Assembly: GCA_013215465.1 (NCBI GenBank)
Contig: JABSOW010000012.1
Span: 62,001 to 126,000 of the forward strand
Length of the DNA stretch: 64,000 bases
Direction of reading: 5' to 3'
Origin: Colwellia sp.
GTDB lineage: Bacteria; Pseudomonadota; Gammaproteobacteria; Enterobacterales; Alteromonadaceae
A model generated the notes under the pieces. The model did no database searches, was not told where the DNA came from, and worked only from the letters and a program-made list of their open reading frames with translations. Made by a program: the position numbers and the translations under genes. Below, piece by piece: positions 8,026-17,180 of this stretch (the stretch's first letter is position 1; every line of letters starts with the position of its first letter).

Positions 8026-9135
8026 GTGTTAAACTCAAATAAATTATCAACATTATGTTCCATTGAGTATCCTCTTTTGAAACTAAAGCCCGCATTAAAG
8101 TATATTGTAAACTCTATTAGTTATGGCGTATTATTCGCAGTTGCCTTGCTATTATTAGTGCCAACATTGAATGACAATACATTCATTAAACAACTACTTA
8201 ATAGCAAGACAAAAGCACCACAACCACTTTCTTATGCCAAAGCAGTCAGTTTATCTAGCCCTGCTGTCGTAAACATTTATTCCGAAGATATTCAAGCAAG
8301 TCCAAGTTACGGTAACCGCGCAATAAAATCCACACGATTAGGCTCAGGCGTAATAATGGATAGTAACGGCTATATTTTAACCAATATGCATGTTATTCAA
8401 AATGCCGACCTTATTAAAGTGTTGCTACAAAGTGGTCGAGAATATCCCGCAGAGCTAATTGGCTTTGATCAAGTTACGGATTTAGCTGTACTAAAAGTGG
8501 ATAAAACCAATTTACCCGTTATTCCACAAAACCTGCATCAACAATCATATGTCGGGGATATTGTTTTGGCCATTGGTAACCCCTTAAATTTAGGGCAAAC
8601 GGTTACTCAGGGTATTATTAGTGCGACAGGACGTAGTGGTTTAAGTAATACTAATTACTTAAACTTTTTACAAATGGATGCGGCAATTAATGATGGTAAT
8701 TCCGGCGGTGCCCTTATTAATAGTAATGGGGTATTGGTAGGTATTAATTCTCGTAAATTTACTCAGTCAAATCCACAACAAAATATTCAAGGTATTTTCT
8801 TTGCTGTACCTTATCAATTAGCCGCAAAAGTTATGCATCAGTTAATTGAAAATGGCATTGTGATTAGGGGTTGGTTAGGTATTTCTGCTGAACGCTATTT
8901 AACAGATTTAAAAGGTTTTTTGGTTGAGTCTGTCACCCCCAAAAGTCCGGCTTATAAAGGCGATATACAGGTAGGTGATGTGATTTACCAAATTGCAGAT
9001 CAACCGATTAGCAGCATTACCCAAGCCTTAGATATCGTTGCCGAAACAAGACCAAATACCCCCTTAGTATTCAAACTTTATCGACAAGGAAAAAGTATTG
9101 AAACCACAGTGACTATAAGCGAATTCAAGAACTAG
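8026..9135 (+). CDS. degS: Site-1 envelope-stress protease DegS
   Basis: DegS is the membrane-anchored HtrA protease that cleaves RseA to release sigma-E when unfolded porins bind its PDZ domain. The product has one N-terminal TM anchor (about 30-47), a protease domain with the triad H122 (TNMHV), D152 (TDLAV) and S226 (GNSGGA), and one PDZ domain (about 265-365). The start is uncertain: GTG at 8026 has no Shine-Dalgarno, while TTG at 8077 has GAG nearby and would give a more typical N-terminus (MKLKPALKYIV). It ends 11 bp from the convergent gene. Confidence 0.92.
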   Translation: MLNSNKLSTLCSIEYPLLKLKPALKYIVNSISYGVLFAVALLLLVPTLNDNTFIKQLLNSKTKAPQPLSYAKAVSLSSPAVVNIYSEDIQASPSYGNRAIKSTRLGSGVIMDSNGYILTNMHVIQNADLIKVLLQSGREYPAELIGFDQVTDLAVLKVDKTNLPVIPQNLHQQSYVGDIVLAIGNPLNLGQTVTQGIISATGRSGLSNTNYLNFLQMDAAINDGNSGGALINSNGVLVGINSRKFTQSNPQQNIQGIFFAVPYQLAAKVMHQLIENGIVIRGWLGISAERYLTDLKGFLVESVTPKSPAYKGDIQVGDVIYQIADQPISSITQALDIVAETRPNTPLVFKLYRQGKSIETTVTISEFKN

Positions 9136-9137
9136 GG

Positions 9138-9169
9138 TCTAATGTTCTAATGCTCTAATGCTCTAAATT
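9138..9169. repeat. Octamer tandem repeat TCTAATG(T/C)
   Basis: Three consecutive 8-bp units, TCTAATGT, TCTAATGC and TCTAATGC (9138-9161), are followed by the partial unit TCTAAATT. The array spans the stop codon of the minus-strand GGDEF-EAL gene. Each gain or loss of a unit would shift the last codons of that protein. Confidence 0.8.
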
Positions 9170-11735
9170 TGGCATTATTGGCAATAATGTACTGTTCCAC
9201 TTCGTTGGCTGGCATGGGTTTAGCGTAATAAAAACCCTGCCCATATAAACAATCCATTTCCTGTAGTAATAGCGCATCTTCAATACTTTCAATACCCTCA
9301 CCGACCGTTGCCATATGTAAATTAGTCGCTAAGTCGATAATAGTTTTTATTATCGCTTTATTATTTTCATGCTCATGGACATTGGTAATAAAAGAGCGAT
9401 CTATTTTTAATACATCGATAGGAAAACGATGTAAATAACTTAAGCTAGAATAACCGGTACCAAAATCATCAAGTAATATTTTTACCCCTAATTCTTTTAA
9501 TGCTTTCATATTAGTCAATACTATATCGGTATTTTCTAATAATGCTCTCTCAGTTAACTCTACCCGTAAGTTTTCTGGTTTCAAGCCAGTTTCAATTAAT
9601 ATTTTTTCAATGTCATCAGGTAGCGTCGCATTAAAAAACTGACTACAAAACAAATTACAACTAACATAAAGATCATATCGCGATAATTTTTCTTGCCATA
9701 TTTTCAATTGTTGACATGCTTTTTGTAAAATTTGTAAATCTATCGCTTGCACTAAATTGGTTTCTTCTGCTAGCGGAATAAAGTCGTTAGGATAAACAAA
9801 ACCGCGCTTAGTACTTTGCCAACGAGCTAGCGCTTCAAAGCCTTTTAACTCTTCGTTTTCTAACTTAAGGATAGGTTGAAAATAAGGAATAAATTCTTGC
9901 CATTCAATTGCCTCTCTAATGTCGGATTCTAATGACAATGCATTTTGAACTCTTTGATGCATACTGGCGTCAAATACTTCATAGCGTCCTTTACCGTTAT
10001 CTTTGGCGTGATACATTGCCGTATCAGCATCACGTAACATAGTATCAGCATCGTCGTAACGAGCATCACTAAATAAAATACCAATACTGGTGCCAATAAA
10101 CACTAATTGATTATCGATAGTAAAAGGCTGTTGTAAAAAATCAGTTATTCGTTGGGCTATCTCAAAAGCCTCTTTATCGGTGTCAAGATCTTCTATTAAA
10201 ATAACAAATTCATCACCACCTAATCTAGCAACGGTATCTTTACCACGCACAATAGCAGATAACTCTCTGGCAATGAGTTTCAATAGGGTGTCACCAGCAT
10301 GATGACCTAAACTATCATTAACAACCTTAAAGCGATCTAAATCTAAAAATAAAATAGCAAAGGAAAAATTGGGCTTACGCTGATTACAGGCAATGGCATG
10401 GTTTAGTAAGTCAAGGAACACGGTACGATTTGCTAACCCTGTGAGGCTGTCATGTGATGCTGTGTGCTTGAGTCTTTTTTCTGCTTGCTTACGTTGAACA
10501 ATTTCTTCTTCTAAAGCCAAGGTTCTCAATTTAACCTGTTGTTCCAGCAGTTCATGACTCTCTCTTTCTATATCAGACGCTTCTCGACGTTTAATTGCCG
10601 CAGAAACATGATTAGAAACAAAATTCAATAACTCACTATCTTGTTGGGTATAGGTTGTTCGAGTGGTGTAACTTTGCAGAACCATCACGCCTAATAATTG
10701 CCCTGAATAGATCAAGGGAACCCCTAACCATGAATGCTCACCAACGGTAGGTTCTTGGGTATGCCCCTGTTCAAACAAGACTCTCATGTCTTGTTTACTT
10801 AATAAGATAGTTTTTTGTTGGCGAATAACTAACGTAGAATAATGATCGGGTAATTTTCGTTTTTGAAAATAACCTTCCGGTTGATTAGACTCTTCATCAA
10901 CTACATAAACATATTCAACGGTGTCACTTTCTTGATCATATTTAGCGATAAAAAAATTTTTGGCATGAATCAATTGGCCAATAATATTATGTACTTTGGC
11001 ATAAAAAACATTGATATTAAAGCTAGCATCATTGGCTAATTCTGATATTCGATATAAAGACTCTTGTAATAATTCTGATTTATCTCGTTCACGAATTTGT
11101 GTCATTAACTCTTGCGTTCTAGCCTGAACAGCACTGGTTAAACGTTCTTTATCTTGTAAGCGTATCATCGCCCCAACGACGTTCTGCGCAGCAAAAGTAA
11201 GCATACTTAAATCTTGCTCGGTATAGCGTAAGGTTTCACTATAACTTTGTACAACCATAACGCCAATAACTAAGTCATTATGTAATAAAGGCACCCCTAG
11301 CCAATCGGTTCCCGAGGTGCCATAAAGCTTAACTTTATGATGGTCTTCTAATTGTTTTTCTAACGCTGGAGTGACTAATAACGGTTGCATAGACTCAATA
11401 ATCAGATGAGTTAATGATCCCGATAAATCAGTATAATCAATAATACCTTCTGGCTTTTGGTCTTTTTCATCAACATAATAAACGAATTCCATGGTGGAAA
11501 ATGTTTGATCATAACTCACAATAAAAAAGTTAAATGCCGTCATTAAAGAAGCTATGGTACGGTGCACTTGTGGATAAAAATCGTTTAAGTCTTCACACTC
11601 TTGTGATAGCTGATTAAGACGAAATAGCGCGCTATAACGAATTTGTAAGTCATTATATTGTTGTTGTAACAACACTAGCTCGTCCGGCTTTTCAGCCGCT
11701 AACGTTTTATCAGGTTTATCAGTTTTAGTAAGCAT
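9147..11735 (-). CDS. GAF-GAF-GGDEF-EAL bifunctional c-di-GMP protein
   Basis: Cytosolic regulator predicted both to make and to degrade c-di-GMP. Two related GAF domains (about residues 30-200 and 225-395, each with a GVPL...GVMV-QSY core) precede a short coiled coil. A GGDEF domain follows (intact RLGGDEF near residue 505, with FLDLDRFKVVNDSLGH), then an EAL domain (intact GFEALARW near 634, with DDFGTGYSS and the final YGQGFYYAKPM). Both catalytic signatures look functional. I chose the ATG at 11735, which has AGGGA five bases upstream, over the GTG at 11768, which has none. No TM segment is visible. The GAF ligands are unknown. Confidence 0.9.
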   Translation of the reverse strand: MLTKTDKPDKTLAAEKPDELVLLQQQYNDLQIRYSALFRLNQLSQECEDLNDFYPQVHRTIASLMTAFNFFIVSYDQTFSTMEFVYYVDEKDQKPEGIIDYTDLSGSLTHLIIESMQPLLVTPALEKQLEDHHKVKLYGTSGTDWLGVPLLHNDLVIGVMVVQSYSETLRYTEQDLSMLTFAAQNVVGAMIRLQDKERLTSAVQARTQELMTQIRERDKSELLQESLYRISELANDASFNINVFYAKVHNIIGQLIHAKNFFIAKYDQESDTVEYVYVVDEESNQPEGYFQKRKLPDHYSTLVIRQQKTILLSKQDMRVLFEQGHTQEPTVGEHSWLGVPLIYSGQLLGVMVLQSYTTRTTYTQQDSELLNFVSNHVSAAIKRREASDIERESHELLEQQVKLRTLALEEEIVQRKQAEKRLKHTASHDSLTGLANRTVFLDLLNHAIACNQRKPNFSFAILFLDLDRFKVVNDSLGHHAGDTLLKLIARELSAIVRGKDTVARLGGDEFVILIEDLDTDKEAFEIAQRITDFLQQPFTIDNQLVFIGTSIGILFSDARYDDADTMLRDADTAMYHAKDNGKGRYEVFDASMHQRVQNALSLESDIREAIEWQEFIPYFQPILKLENEELKGFEALARWQSTKRGFVYPNDFIPLAEETNLVQAIDLQILQKACQQLKIWQEKLSRYDLYVSCNLFCSQFFNATLPDDIEKILIETGLKPENLRVELTERALLENTDIVLTNMKALKELGVKILLDDFGTGYSSLSYLHRFPIDVLKIDRSFITNVHEHENNKAIIKTIIDLATNLHMATVGEGIESIEDALLLQEMDCLYGQGFYYAKPMPANEVEQYIIANNAKFRALEH

Positions 11736-11820
11736 CACTTCCCTGCTATTTTTTTCGACAGTACTCACCGTGTTTTTTTAGAACCCGACGTTAATCATCA
11801 TTAAAAAATCTGCTATCATA

Positions 11821-12126
11821 TTAGTTGCTACTAGCTTCTTGCTCAGCAATATTTCTGATTTCTTCTACGCGATGTTTATTACCACATATAGCCGTTTGCT
11901 TTTCATCTCGATAATAGCGAATATCAATACAGTCTTGTTGATATCTTCGTTCAAGTTCGGTACGAATTAAAGGCTTACCCTTGGCATTAATTATTTGACG
12001 ATGTAATATTTGGCACTGCTGAATTTGCTCTGACGCTAAAGTAATGTCTTCACAAGTATTATCATTACTTGCACAACTCGTTAACACTACAGCAACACTA
12101 GCAGCCAAAAAAGAGGTATATTTCAT
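11821..12126 (-). CDS. Small predicted lipoprotein
   Basis: A 101-residue product with a lipoprotein signal (MKYTSFLAASVAVVLTSC, lipobox LTSC, Cys18). The mature part is charged and has four further cysteines (in DNTCED, QQCQI, QDCID, AICGN), which could form two disulfides in the periplasm. I do not recognise the family. It is 52 bp downstream of the GGDEF-EAL start and on the same strand, so it is transcribed towards that gene. Confidence 0.65.
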   Translation of the reverse strand: MKYTSFLAASVAVVLTSCASNDNTCEDITLASEQIQQCQILHRQIINAKGKPLIRTELERRYQQDCIDIRYYRDEKQTAICGNKHRVEEIRNIAEQEASSN

Positions 12127-12177
12127 GTTGAAAATCGCTTAATTATTTTTAATTAATAGGTAATATTGGCAACAGTA

Positions 12178-12204
12178 TATACCCAAACAGCCTCAAGATG
12201 CGAG
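12178..12204 (+). repeat. Dispersed repeat TATACCCAA...CCTCAAGAT (copy 2)
   Basis: TATACCCAAACAGCCTCAAG followed by ATGCGAG matches the copy after uppP at 3631-3656 at about 21 of 27 positions. It lies in the divergent gap before the oxygenase gene. Confidence 0.5.
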
Positions 12205-12289
12205 GCGCCGTAGTTTTTTATTCACAAACTTGAACATAGCAAGAATCCCGTTACAATCTATGCTATTCAACATTGCTAACGAGAATTTT

Positions 12290-13129
12290 ATGCCACTACC
12301 TGTTGTTGATTATACCGCAGAAGATGCGCCACAGCGTTTTGTTCAAAGCTTAAGAGAAACTGGATTTGGTATACTGATAAATCACCCTATTAAGCAATCA
12401 TTAGTTAACTCTATTTACCAACACTGGCAAGTTTTTTTTAATAGTGAAGATAAATATAATTTTGTTTTTGACGCAGAGAAACAAGATGGCTATTTTTCTC
12501 CCGAGGTATCAGAAACAGCTAAAAGTCATACAAAAAAAGACATAAAAGAGTTTTACCATGTTTACCCATGGGGACGTATACCAGAAACCTTAAAAGACGA
12601 AATACTTAATTACTATCAGTTAGCAGATAGTCTAGCGAGTGAATTACTTAATTGGGTTGAAAGGTATAGTCCTGAACATGTGGCGAAAAATTATTCAGAA
12701 CCATTATCTGATATGGTTAAGAATACGCCAAATACTTTATTGCGAGTTTTACATTACCCACCATTAACAGGGAATGAAGCAGTAGGAGCAATTAGAGCCG
12801 CCGCTCATGAAGATATTAATTTATTGACTCTGTTACCGGCAGCAAATGAAACTGGTTTACAAGTAAAGTGTCAAGATGGTAGTTGGTTAGATGTGCCTAG
12901 CGACTTTGGTAATTTGATCATCAATATTGGTGATATGCTACAAGAAGCATCTAATGGTTATTTTCCTTCAACAACTCATCGCGTTATTAATCCAAGTGGT
13001 AAAGCTAACAGTAAATCACGTATTTCATTACCGCTTTTTTTACACCCTCGTAGTGAAGTGCAGCTATCAGCAAAGTACACTCAAGCTAGCTATTTATTAG
13101 AACGTTTACGTGAATTAGGTGTTAAATAA
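12290..13129 (+). CDS. 2-oxoglutarate/Fe(II)-dependent oxygenase, isopenicillin-N-synthase-like
   Basis: A cytosolic non-haem iron dioxygenase of the IPNS/GA-oxidase superfamily. The N-terminal DIOX_N part starts PVVDYTAEDAPQRF and includes RETGFGILINH. The Fe-binding H-x-D is in AAAHEDINLLTLLP, the distal His is in TTHRVINP, and the 2OG-binding R-x-S is in KSRISLPLF. I used the ATG at 12290, because homologues begin close to PVVDY and a GAGAA purine stretch precedes it; in-frame ATGs at 12230 and 12260 would only add residues. Substrate unknown. It is convergent with the next gene, 12 bp apart. Confidence 0.85.
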   Translation: MPLPVVDYTAEDAPQRFVQSLRETGFGILINHPIKQSLVNSIYQHWQVFFNSEDKYNFVFDAEKQDGYFSPEVSETAKSHTKKDIKEFYHVYPWGRIPETLKDEILNYYQLADSLASELLNWVERYSPEHVAKNYSEPLSDMVKNTPNTLLRVLHYPPLTGNEAVGAIRAAAHEDINLLTLLPAANETGLQVKCQDGSWLDVPSDFGNLIINIGDMLQEASNGYFPSTTHRVINPSGKANSKSRISLPLFLHPRSEVQLSAKYTQASYLLERLRELGVK

Positions 13130-13141
13130 GCTCAATTAGGG

Positions 13142-15283
13142 TTAAGAAGTTTGCCTTTGAGTAATAATGGGTAATGGTGCCGGCTCGCTAAAATAATAAC
13201 CTTGCGAATAATCAATACCCAAGGTGTTAACAACGGCTTGTACTGACTCATTATGAACAAATTCAGCAATACATGGGATGTTAACATTGTGAGCGAAAAA
13301 AGTTATCGCCCGGGTAATTTCATAACTTTTTTCATTTATATCAATATTTTTTATGTACTTAGCATCAATTTTCAAATAATCAATATCAAGCTCAAGAATA
13401 CGCTCAAAATTTGAATATTCTGTACCAAAATCATCAATAGCGAGTAAATATCCTCTGGCTTTTAGTTCGGTTAACTGCTTAATATGATTTTTTTTACCGG
13501 TAGCACTCACCCCTTCTAATATTTCTAAAATAATACGCTGTGGCTGTATATTATACTGTGCGGTTTTTTCTGCTAAATAAGCTAAAAGGTAGTTTTGGCT
13601 TAAATCATCTTCGGTAATATTTAATGAAAAAGTATAATCAAAATCACTCATGATTTTAAAGCTTTTATCTAATATTACGCGAGTAATTTCAGGTAATAAG
13701 CCAGATAATTTTGCCGTATCTAAAAAAGAATGTGGAGAGATGACTTCATCCCCTTTAATAATACGGGCTAATACCTCAAATTTTTGTATTTTTTTAGTTT
13801 TATTGTCATATATACCTTGAAAATAAGGCGTAAGTTGATCGAGCTCTAACGCTGAGTGCAATAAATTATTACTGGCAATAAAGCTCTCTCGTGTCGAGTT
13901 ATCAACAAGCTCATTGTCAGCATCAAATATGTGATAACGATTTTTCCCTAAGCTCTTTGCTTGCTTCAACGCTAAAGCACAGTTACGCAATAAATGCTTT
14001 TTACCCTGTGCAGCCCCATAAGTAAAAGCGATATGCAGAGAAATGTCATCAACTCGAATTAGCGTATGATAAAAATACTGTTGGATAATTTTTATTTGTT
14101 CCGCAATGGCAATTTCGCCTGCAAATAATAAACCAAACTCATCAGAATTAAGCCTAAATGTTTCATCCATAGAGAAGTTATTCGCTAAAGTATTGGCTAT
14201 AGCGGTTAATATTTTATCGCCAATATTAAAACCATACGCGGTATTTATGTAACCAAAGTTATTAATATTAAGTACAATCAACGTATAGTTTTGTTCATTA
14301 GCAAGTATTTCCTGCTCAAGATAGGTTTTATTATGTAGCTGCGTTACTGGGTCGTAAAATGCCATATCAATAACTTGTTGTTGAGCCGACTTTAATTCTG
14401 TTAGATCGCTAAATATAGATAAATAATTTTGTATTTCTCCGTGCTTATCCCTAATAACGGTAATACTCATCCATTGAGAAACTAACTCGCCATTTTGATG
14501 TTTATTAGTTATTTCTCCTCGCCATTGATCTTTTATCATCAGTTCATACCACAACTGTCGATAAAATGAATCACCTTGCACACCGGAAGATAAAATTTTA
14601 GGGTTTTTACCTAAAACGTCACTTTCACAAAAACCATATATTTTTTCAAATGCGGGGTTAACCTCGACAATATGGTTATTTTTATCGGTAATAATTACCC
14701 CTTCTGAGGCATTATTAAGGGCGGTAGAAAGTAACAACAAACGCTGTTCTCTACGCTCTCTTTTTAAAACAATACTAACAATAGTAGAGCAGGTCTCTAG
14801 TAGTTTTTTATGAAATAATACCGGCGTTCTGTGTTCAAATGACGATAATGCAAAAGAGCCTATTGCTTGTTTATGTTCATTTTTAATAGGCATTGACCAA
14901 CAAGCGCATATATTAAAATCAACAGCGACCTGACGGAGATTTTTCCAGCGTTCATCTTCAAAGGTATTTTGCACATACTGAGCTTCATTATGAAAAACAG
15001 CATTGCCACATGAGCCCCCACCTGGACCCGGTTGCAAATTAGCTAAAGCTTCATGACCGACAGTTGGAATTGAAGGAGCGCACATCACACTTAATAAGCC
15101 ATCACTTGCATCAACCATCATGATAGAAGCAACAGCATTAGGTAAAATACTCTCAGCTAATAAGCAAAGAGAATTTAAAATGTCCGCTACGGGATCATTA
15201 GCAACAAGCTTTTCTAAGGTTTGTTGTTGAATATTAGCAATAATATCGTATTGTTTGGGTGTGATTAAAACATCTTCACTCAT
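13142..15283 (-). CDS. GAF-PAS-GGDEF-EAL protein with degenerate GGDEF
   Basis: Order: GAF (about residues 15-170, with GPGGGSCGNAVF), PAS (about 185-305, ITDKNNHIVEVNPAFEKIYG), GGDEF-like (about 310-440) and EAL (about 470-710). The GGDEF motif reads RLNSDEFGLLF, so diguanylate cyclase activity is doubtful. The EAL signature reads FEVLARI, which keeps the metal-binding Glu, and DDFGTEYSN is present, so it may be a phosphodiesterase. I prefer the ATG at 15283, since the ATG at 15325 has no ribosome site and lies 11 nt after a 12-bp hairpin. A sensor of small ligands controlling c-di-GMP is inferred. Confidence 0.88.
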   Translation of the reverse strand: MSEDVLITPKQYDIIANIQQQTLEKLVANDPVADILNSLCLLAESILPNAVASIMMVDASDGLLSVMCAPSIPTVGHEALANLQPGPGGGSCGNAVFHNEAQYVQNTFEDERWKNLRQVAVDFNICACWSMPIKNEHKQAIGSFALSSFEHRTPVLFHKKLLETCSTIVSIVLKRERREQRLLLLSTALNNASEGVIITDKNNHIVEVNPAFEKIYGFCESDVLGKNPKILSSGVQGDSFYRQLWYELMIKDQWRGEITNKHQNGELVSQWMSITVIRDKHGEIQNYLSIFSDLTELKSAQQQVIDMAFYDPVTQLHNKTYLEQEILANEQNYTLIVLNINNFGYINTAYGFNIGDKILTAIANTLANNFSMDETFRLNSDEFGLLFAGEIAIAEQIKIIQQYFYHTLIRVDDISLHIAFTYGAAQGKKHLLRNCALALKQAKSLGKNRYHIFDADNELVDNSTRESFIASNNLLHSALELDQLTPYFQGIYDNKTKKIQKFEVLARIIKGDEVISPHSFLDTAKLSGLLPEITRVILDKSFKIMSDFDYTFSLNITEDDLSQNYLLAYLAEKTAQYNIQPQRIILEILEGVSATGKKNHIKQLTELKARGYLLAIDDFGTEYSNFERILELDIDYLKIDAKYIKNIDINEKSYEITRAITFFAHNVNIPCIAEFVHNESVQAVVNTLGIDYSQGYYFSEPAPLPIITQRQTS

Positions 15284-15336
15284 GTTTTCACTCGTTTGAA
15301 AGTATTTACCTAAATACGGCAACATTCAATTAATTA

Positions 15337-15365
15337 AATGATAGTTAGCAACTCTAACTATCATT
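15337..15365 (-). terminator. 12-bp hairpin between rsuA-like gene and GGDEF-EAL gene
   Basis: AATGATAGTTAG (15337-15348) and CTAACTATCATT (15354-15365) are exact reverse complements around a 5-nt loop. On the minus strand TTAATTAATTG follows, so it could weakly terminate the rsuA-like transcript or structure the leader of the next gene. Confidence 0.5.
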
Positions 15366-15554
15366 AGTGGGCTTTAGTATTAATAGGTCTAATGTAACGG
15401 ATGACTACATTACTATTAACGCACACTAGTAAATACTAATAAATGTAAAAAAAGTATTCTTTGATTCAGCGCAACCTTTAGGTGGTAAATATCGGTGATC
15501 ACGAAATCAAGTAACAATATTGTTATAGCAATCATATAAAAAGTCCATGTTGCT

Positions 15555-16286
15555 CTAAGTGATCACTTCTTTATATGGGATGGTATTATCTATATTAATA
15601 AATTTACTGTCGCCCAAAAGTAAATTTTCATCCAATAGATATACTCCTATTGAGGTGCGATGTAATGCCATAACAGGGTTATCAAATCGGCCAAACATGC
15701 GCTTTATTTGATGGTAACGCCCTTCAGTTAAAATTACTTCAGCGCAGTATTGAGAAAGAAGAGTAAGCTTTACTGGCTTAGTGGTAATGTCTTCGTAAGC
15801 AAAATACATTCCTTTGGCAAACGCATTAATATAATCATGGTGTAATGGCTTTTTCAATGTCACTAAATATCGCTTTGCGACTTTACTTGTAGGTGATGTT
15901 AATTGCTCTGACCAACGACTATCATTGGTCAGTAACACTAAACCTGAAGTGTTCAAATCTAAACGTCCCACTATGTGCAAACTTGTTTTCTCTGCCAGTG
16001 TTAATGTTAAGCAGAGTAAATCAATCACAGTTTTATGTTTATCGTCTTTCGTTGCACATACCACGCCGACAGGTTTATGCAACATAATATACAAGGCTCG
16101 ATTTTGCTGAATAATTTGGCCATCAAATTTAATGATAGAAAACTTGTCAATGGCTTGAGCAATATCTGTGGCGATAACCCCATCAACAATGACGCGTTTT
16201 TGCGCCAGTAACAAACGCACTTTTTTACGGTTTATTTGACATTTTTCACTGATAAAACGATCTAGGCGAGCGCGACTTATAGACAT
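15555..16286 (-). CDS. RsuA/RluE-family rRNA pseudouridine synthase
   Basis: Isomerises a specific uridine in rRNA. The 243-residue product has an N-terminal S4 domain (about residues 4-55, RLDRFISEKCQINRKKVRLLL) and the catalytic domain with MLHKPVGVVCAT and GRLDLNTSGLVLLTND, where the Asp of GRLD is catalytic. EGRYHQIKRMFGRFDNPV is the family's C-terminal signature. The S4 domain and length fit RsuA (16S U516), but RluE/RluB-type specificity cannot be excluded. It lies 11 bp downstream of the preceding hypothetical gene, in the same direction. Confidence 0.88.
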   Translation of the reverse strand: MSISRARLDRFISEKCQINRKKVRLLLAQKRVIVDGVIATDIAQAIDKFSIIKFDGQIIQQNRALYIMLHKPVGVVCATKDDKHKTVIDLLCLTLTLAEKTSLHIVGRLDLNTSGLVLLTNDSRWSEQLTSPTSKVAKRYLVTLKKPLHHDYINAFAKGMYFAYEDITTKPVKLTLLSQYCAEVILTEGRYHQIKRMFGRFDNPVMALHRTSIGVYLLDENLLLGDSKFINIDNTIPYKEVIT

Positions 16287-16297
16287 AATGAATGAAT

Positions 16298-16723
16298 TTA
16301 AATAGCTTTAAGGTTTAATTGGTTAGCGATAATATTGAGTACTTTTTGCAATTTGATTTGTAATAAACCGGCGAGTAGCTTTGCTTGCTGAGCTAATAAA
16401 TTCTGTTCAAATTCGGTAATGGCTATGGTACATATTAACTGCTGTGGTTCTTTATCATCAATAAAACTAAAGACATCATCTGAATGACTTTTAAACGTCT
16501 CTACTTGTTTACTTTGCAGCTTTTCTTTTTGATTAGTAAAGCCTTGCGGTGTTTCTAACCATAGCTGGATAAAAGGAATATTGTCTTCGTCACCATACCA
16601 ATTAGCCGTCATCGCTTGAAAATTAAACTGTGCGACAAGTTTGTTGGTTATTGAGTTAACATTAAGCAGCTGCTTGGTTAAGTCATCACACACATAGATT
16701 GAAATAGGCAACGGCTCTGTCAT
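16298..16723 (-). CDS. Conserved hypothetical protein, 141 aa
   Basis: An acidic soluble protein without signal peptide or TM segment. The middle (NIPFIQLWLETPQGF) looks like a beta-strand region, and the last 35 residues form amphipathic helices (QNLLAQQAKLLAGLLQIKLQKVLNIIANQL). I do not recognise the family. It is 11 bp upstream of the rsuA-like gene on the same strand and likely co-transcribed. Codon use resembles its neighbours. Confidence 0.6.
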   Translation of the reverse strand: MTEPLPISIYVCDDLTKQLLNVNSITNKLVAQFNFQAMTANWYGDEDNIPFIQLWLETPQGFTNQKEKLQSKQVETFKSHSDDVFSFIDDKEPQQLICTIAITEFEQNLLAQQAKLLAGLLQIKLQKVLNIIANQLNLKAI

Positions 16724-17024
16724 GATATTTTCTTAAAATTGTAATTAAAAATCAAACGGCAAATAAATAGTACTGATAATTACTACCGCCTTTGATCATA
16801 GCAAACTGATTTAGTGCCAGTATATTAGCACACTTGCCAAATTAACATCGACCGTACCAACTTAAATAACTTCTTTTGCTAAACCTAGGTCAACCGTAGT
16901 ATTCTTCACCATTAGAATATGGATAAGTTTATTATCTCTTTTGCAGACTATTTAATGCCTAGCTGTTTGTTGAAAAGGTTAGCTAAAAATAACCAATTTA
17001 AAATATCATTATGAGGGGCAATAA
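16724..17024. other. Intergenic region, no gene recognised
   Basis: About 300 bp between the divergent hypothetical gene and the 40-codon HupE-like ORF. It is AT-rich with no long repeat, no convincing ORF and no hairpin of note. Promoters for both directions presumably lie here, but none can be assigned with confidence. Confidence 0.4.
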
Positions 17025-17147
17025 ATGCCTAATCGTCTGCAACAGTATTGCTTGCTCGGCCTTACTATTATATTTACCTTAGGGCTACCTGTTGAAGCCT
17101 TCGCGCACGGAGTCGATGGGCTATCAACTAACCGGTTATTACTTTAA
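17025..17147 (+). pseudogene. 40-codon remnant of a HupE/UreJ-like gene (signal peptide only)
   Basis: ATG at 17025, with GAGGGG seven bases upstream, opens a 40-codon frame reading MPNRLQQYCLLGLTIIFTLG, then a typical signal-peptide end LPVEAFAHGVDG. The AHGVD start of the mature part is what HupE/UreJ-type membrane proteins carry after their signal peptide. The frame then stops at TAA 17145-17147 with no further TM helices, so the body of the gene appears lost. The next gene belongs to a family often found beside HupE genes. Whether the peptide is made is unknown. Confidence 0.45.
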
Positions 17148-17180
17148 TTAACTTACCATTAAAAATTTTGAGATAAAATC

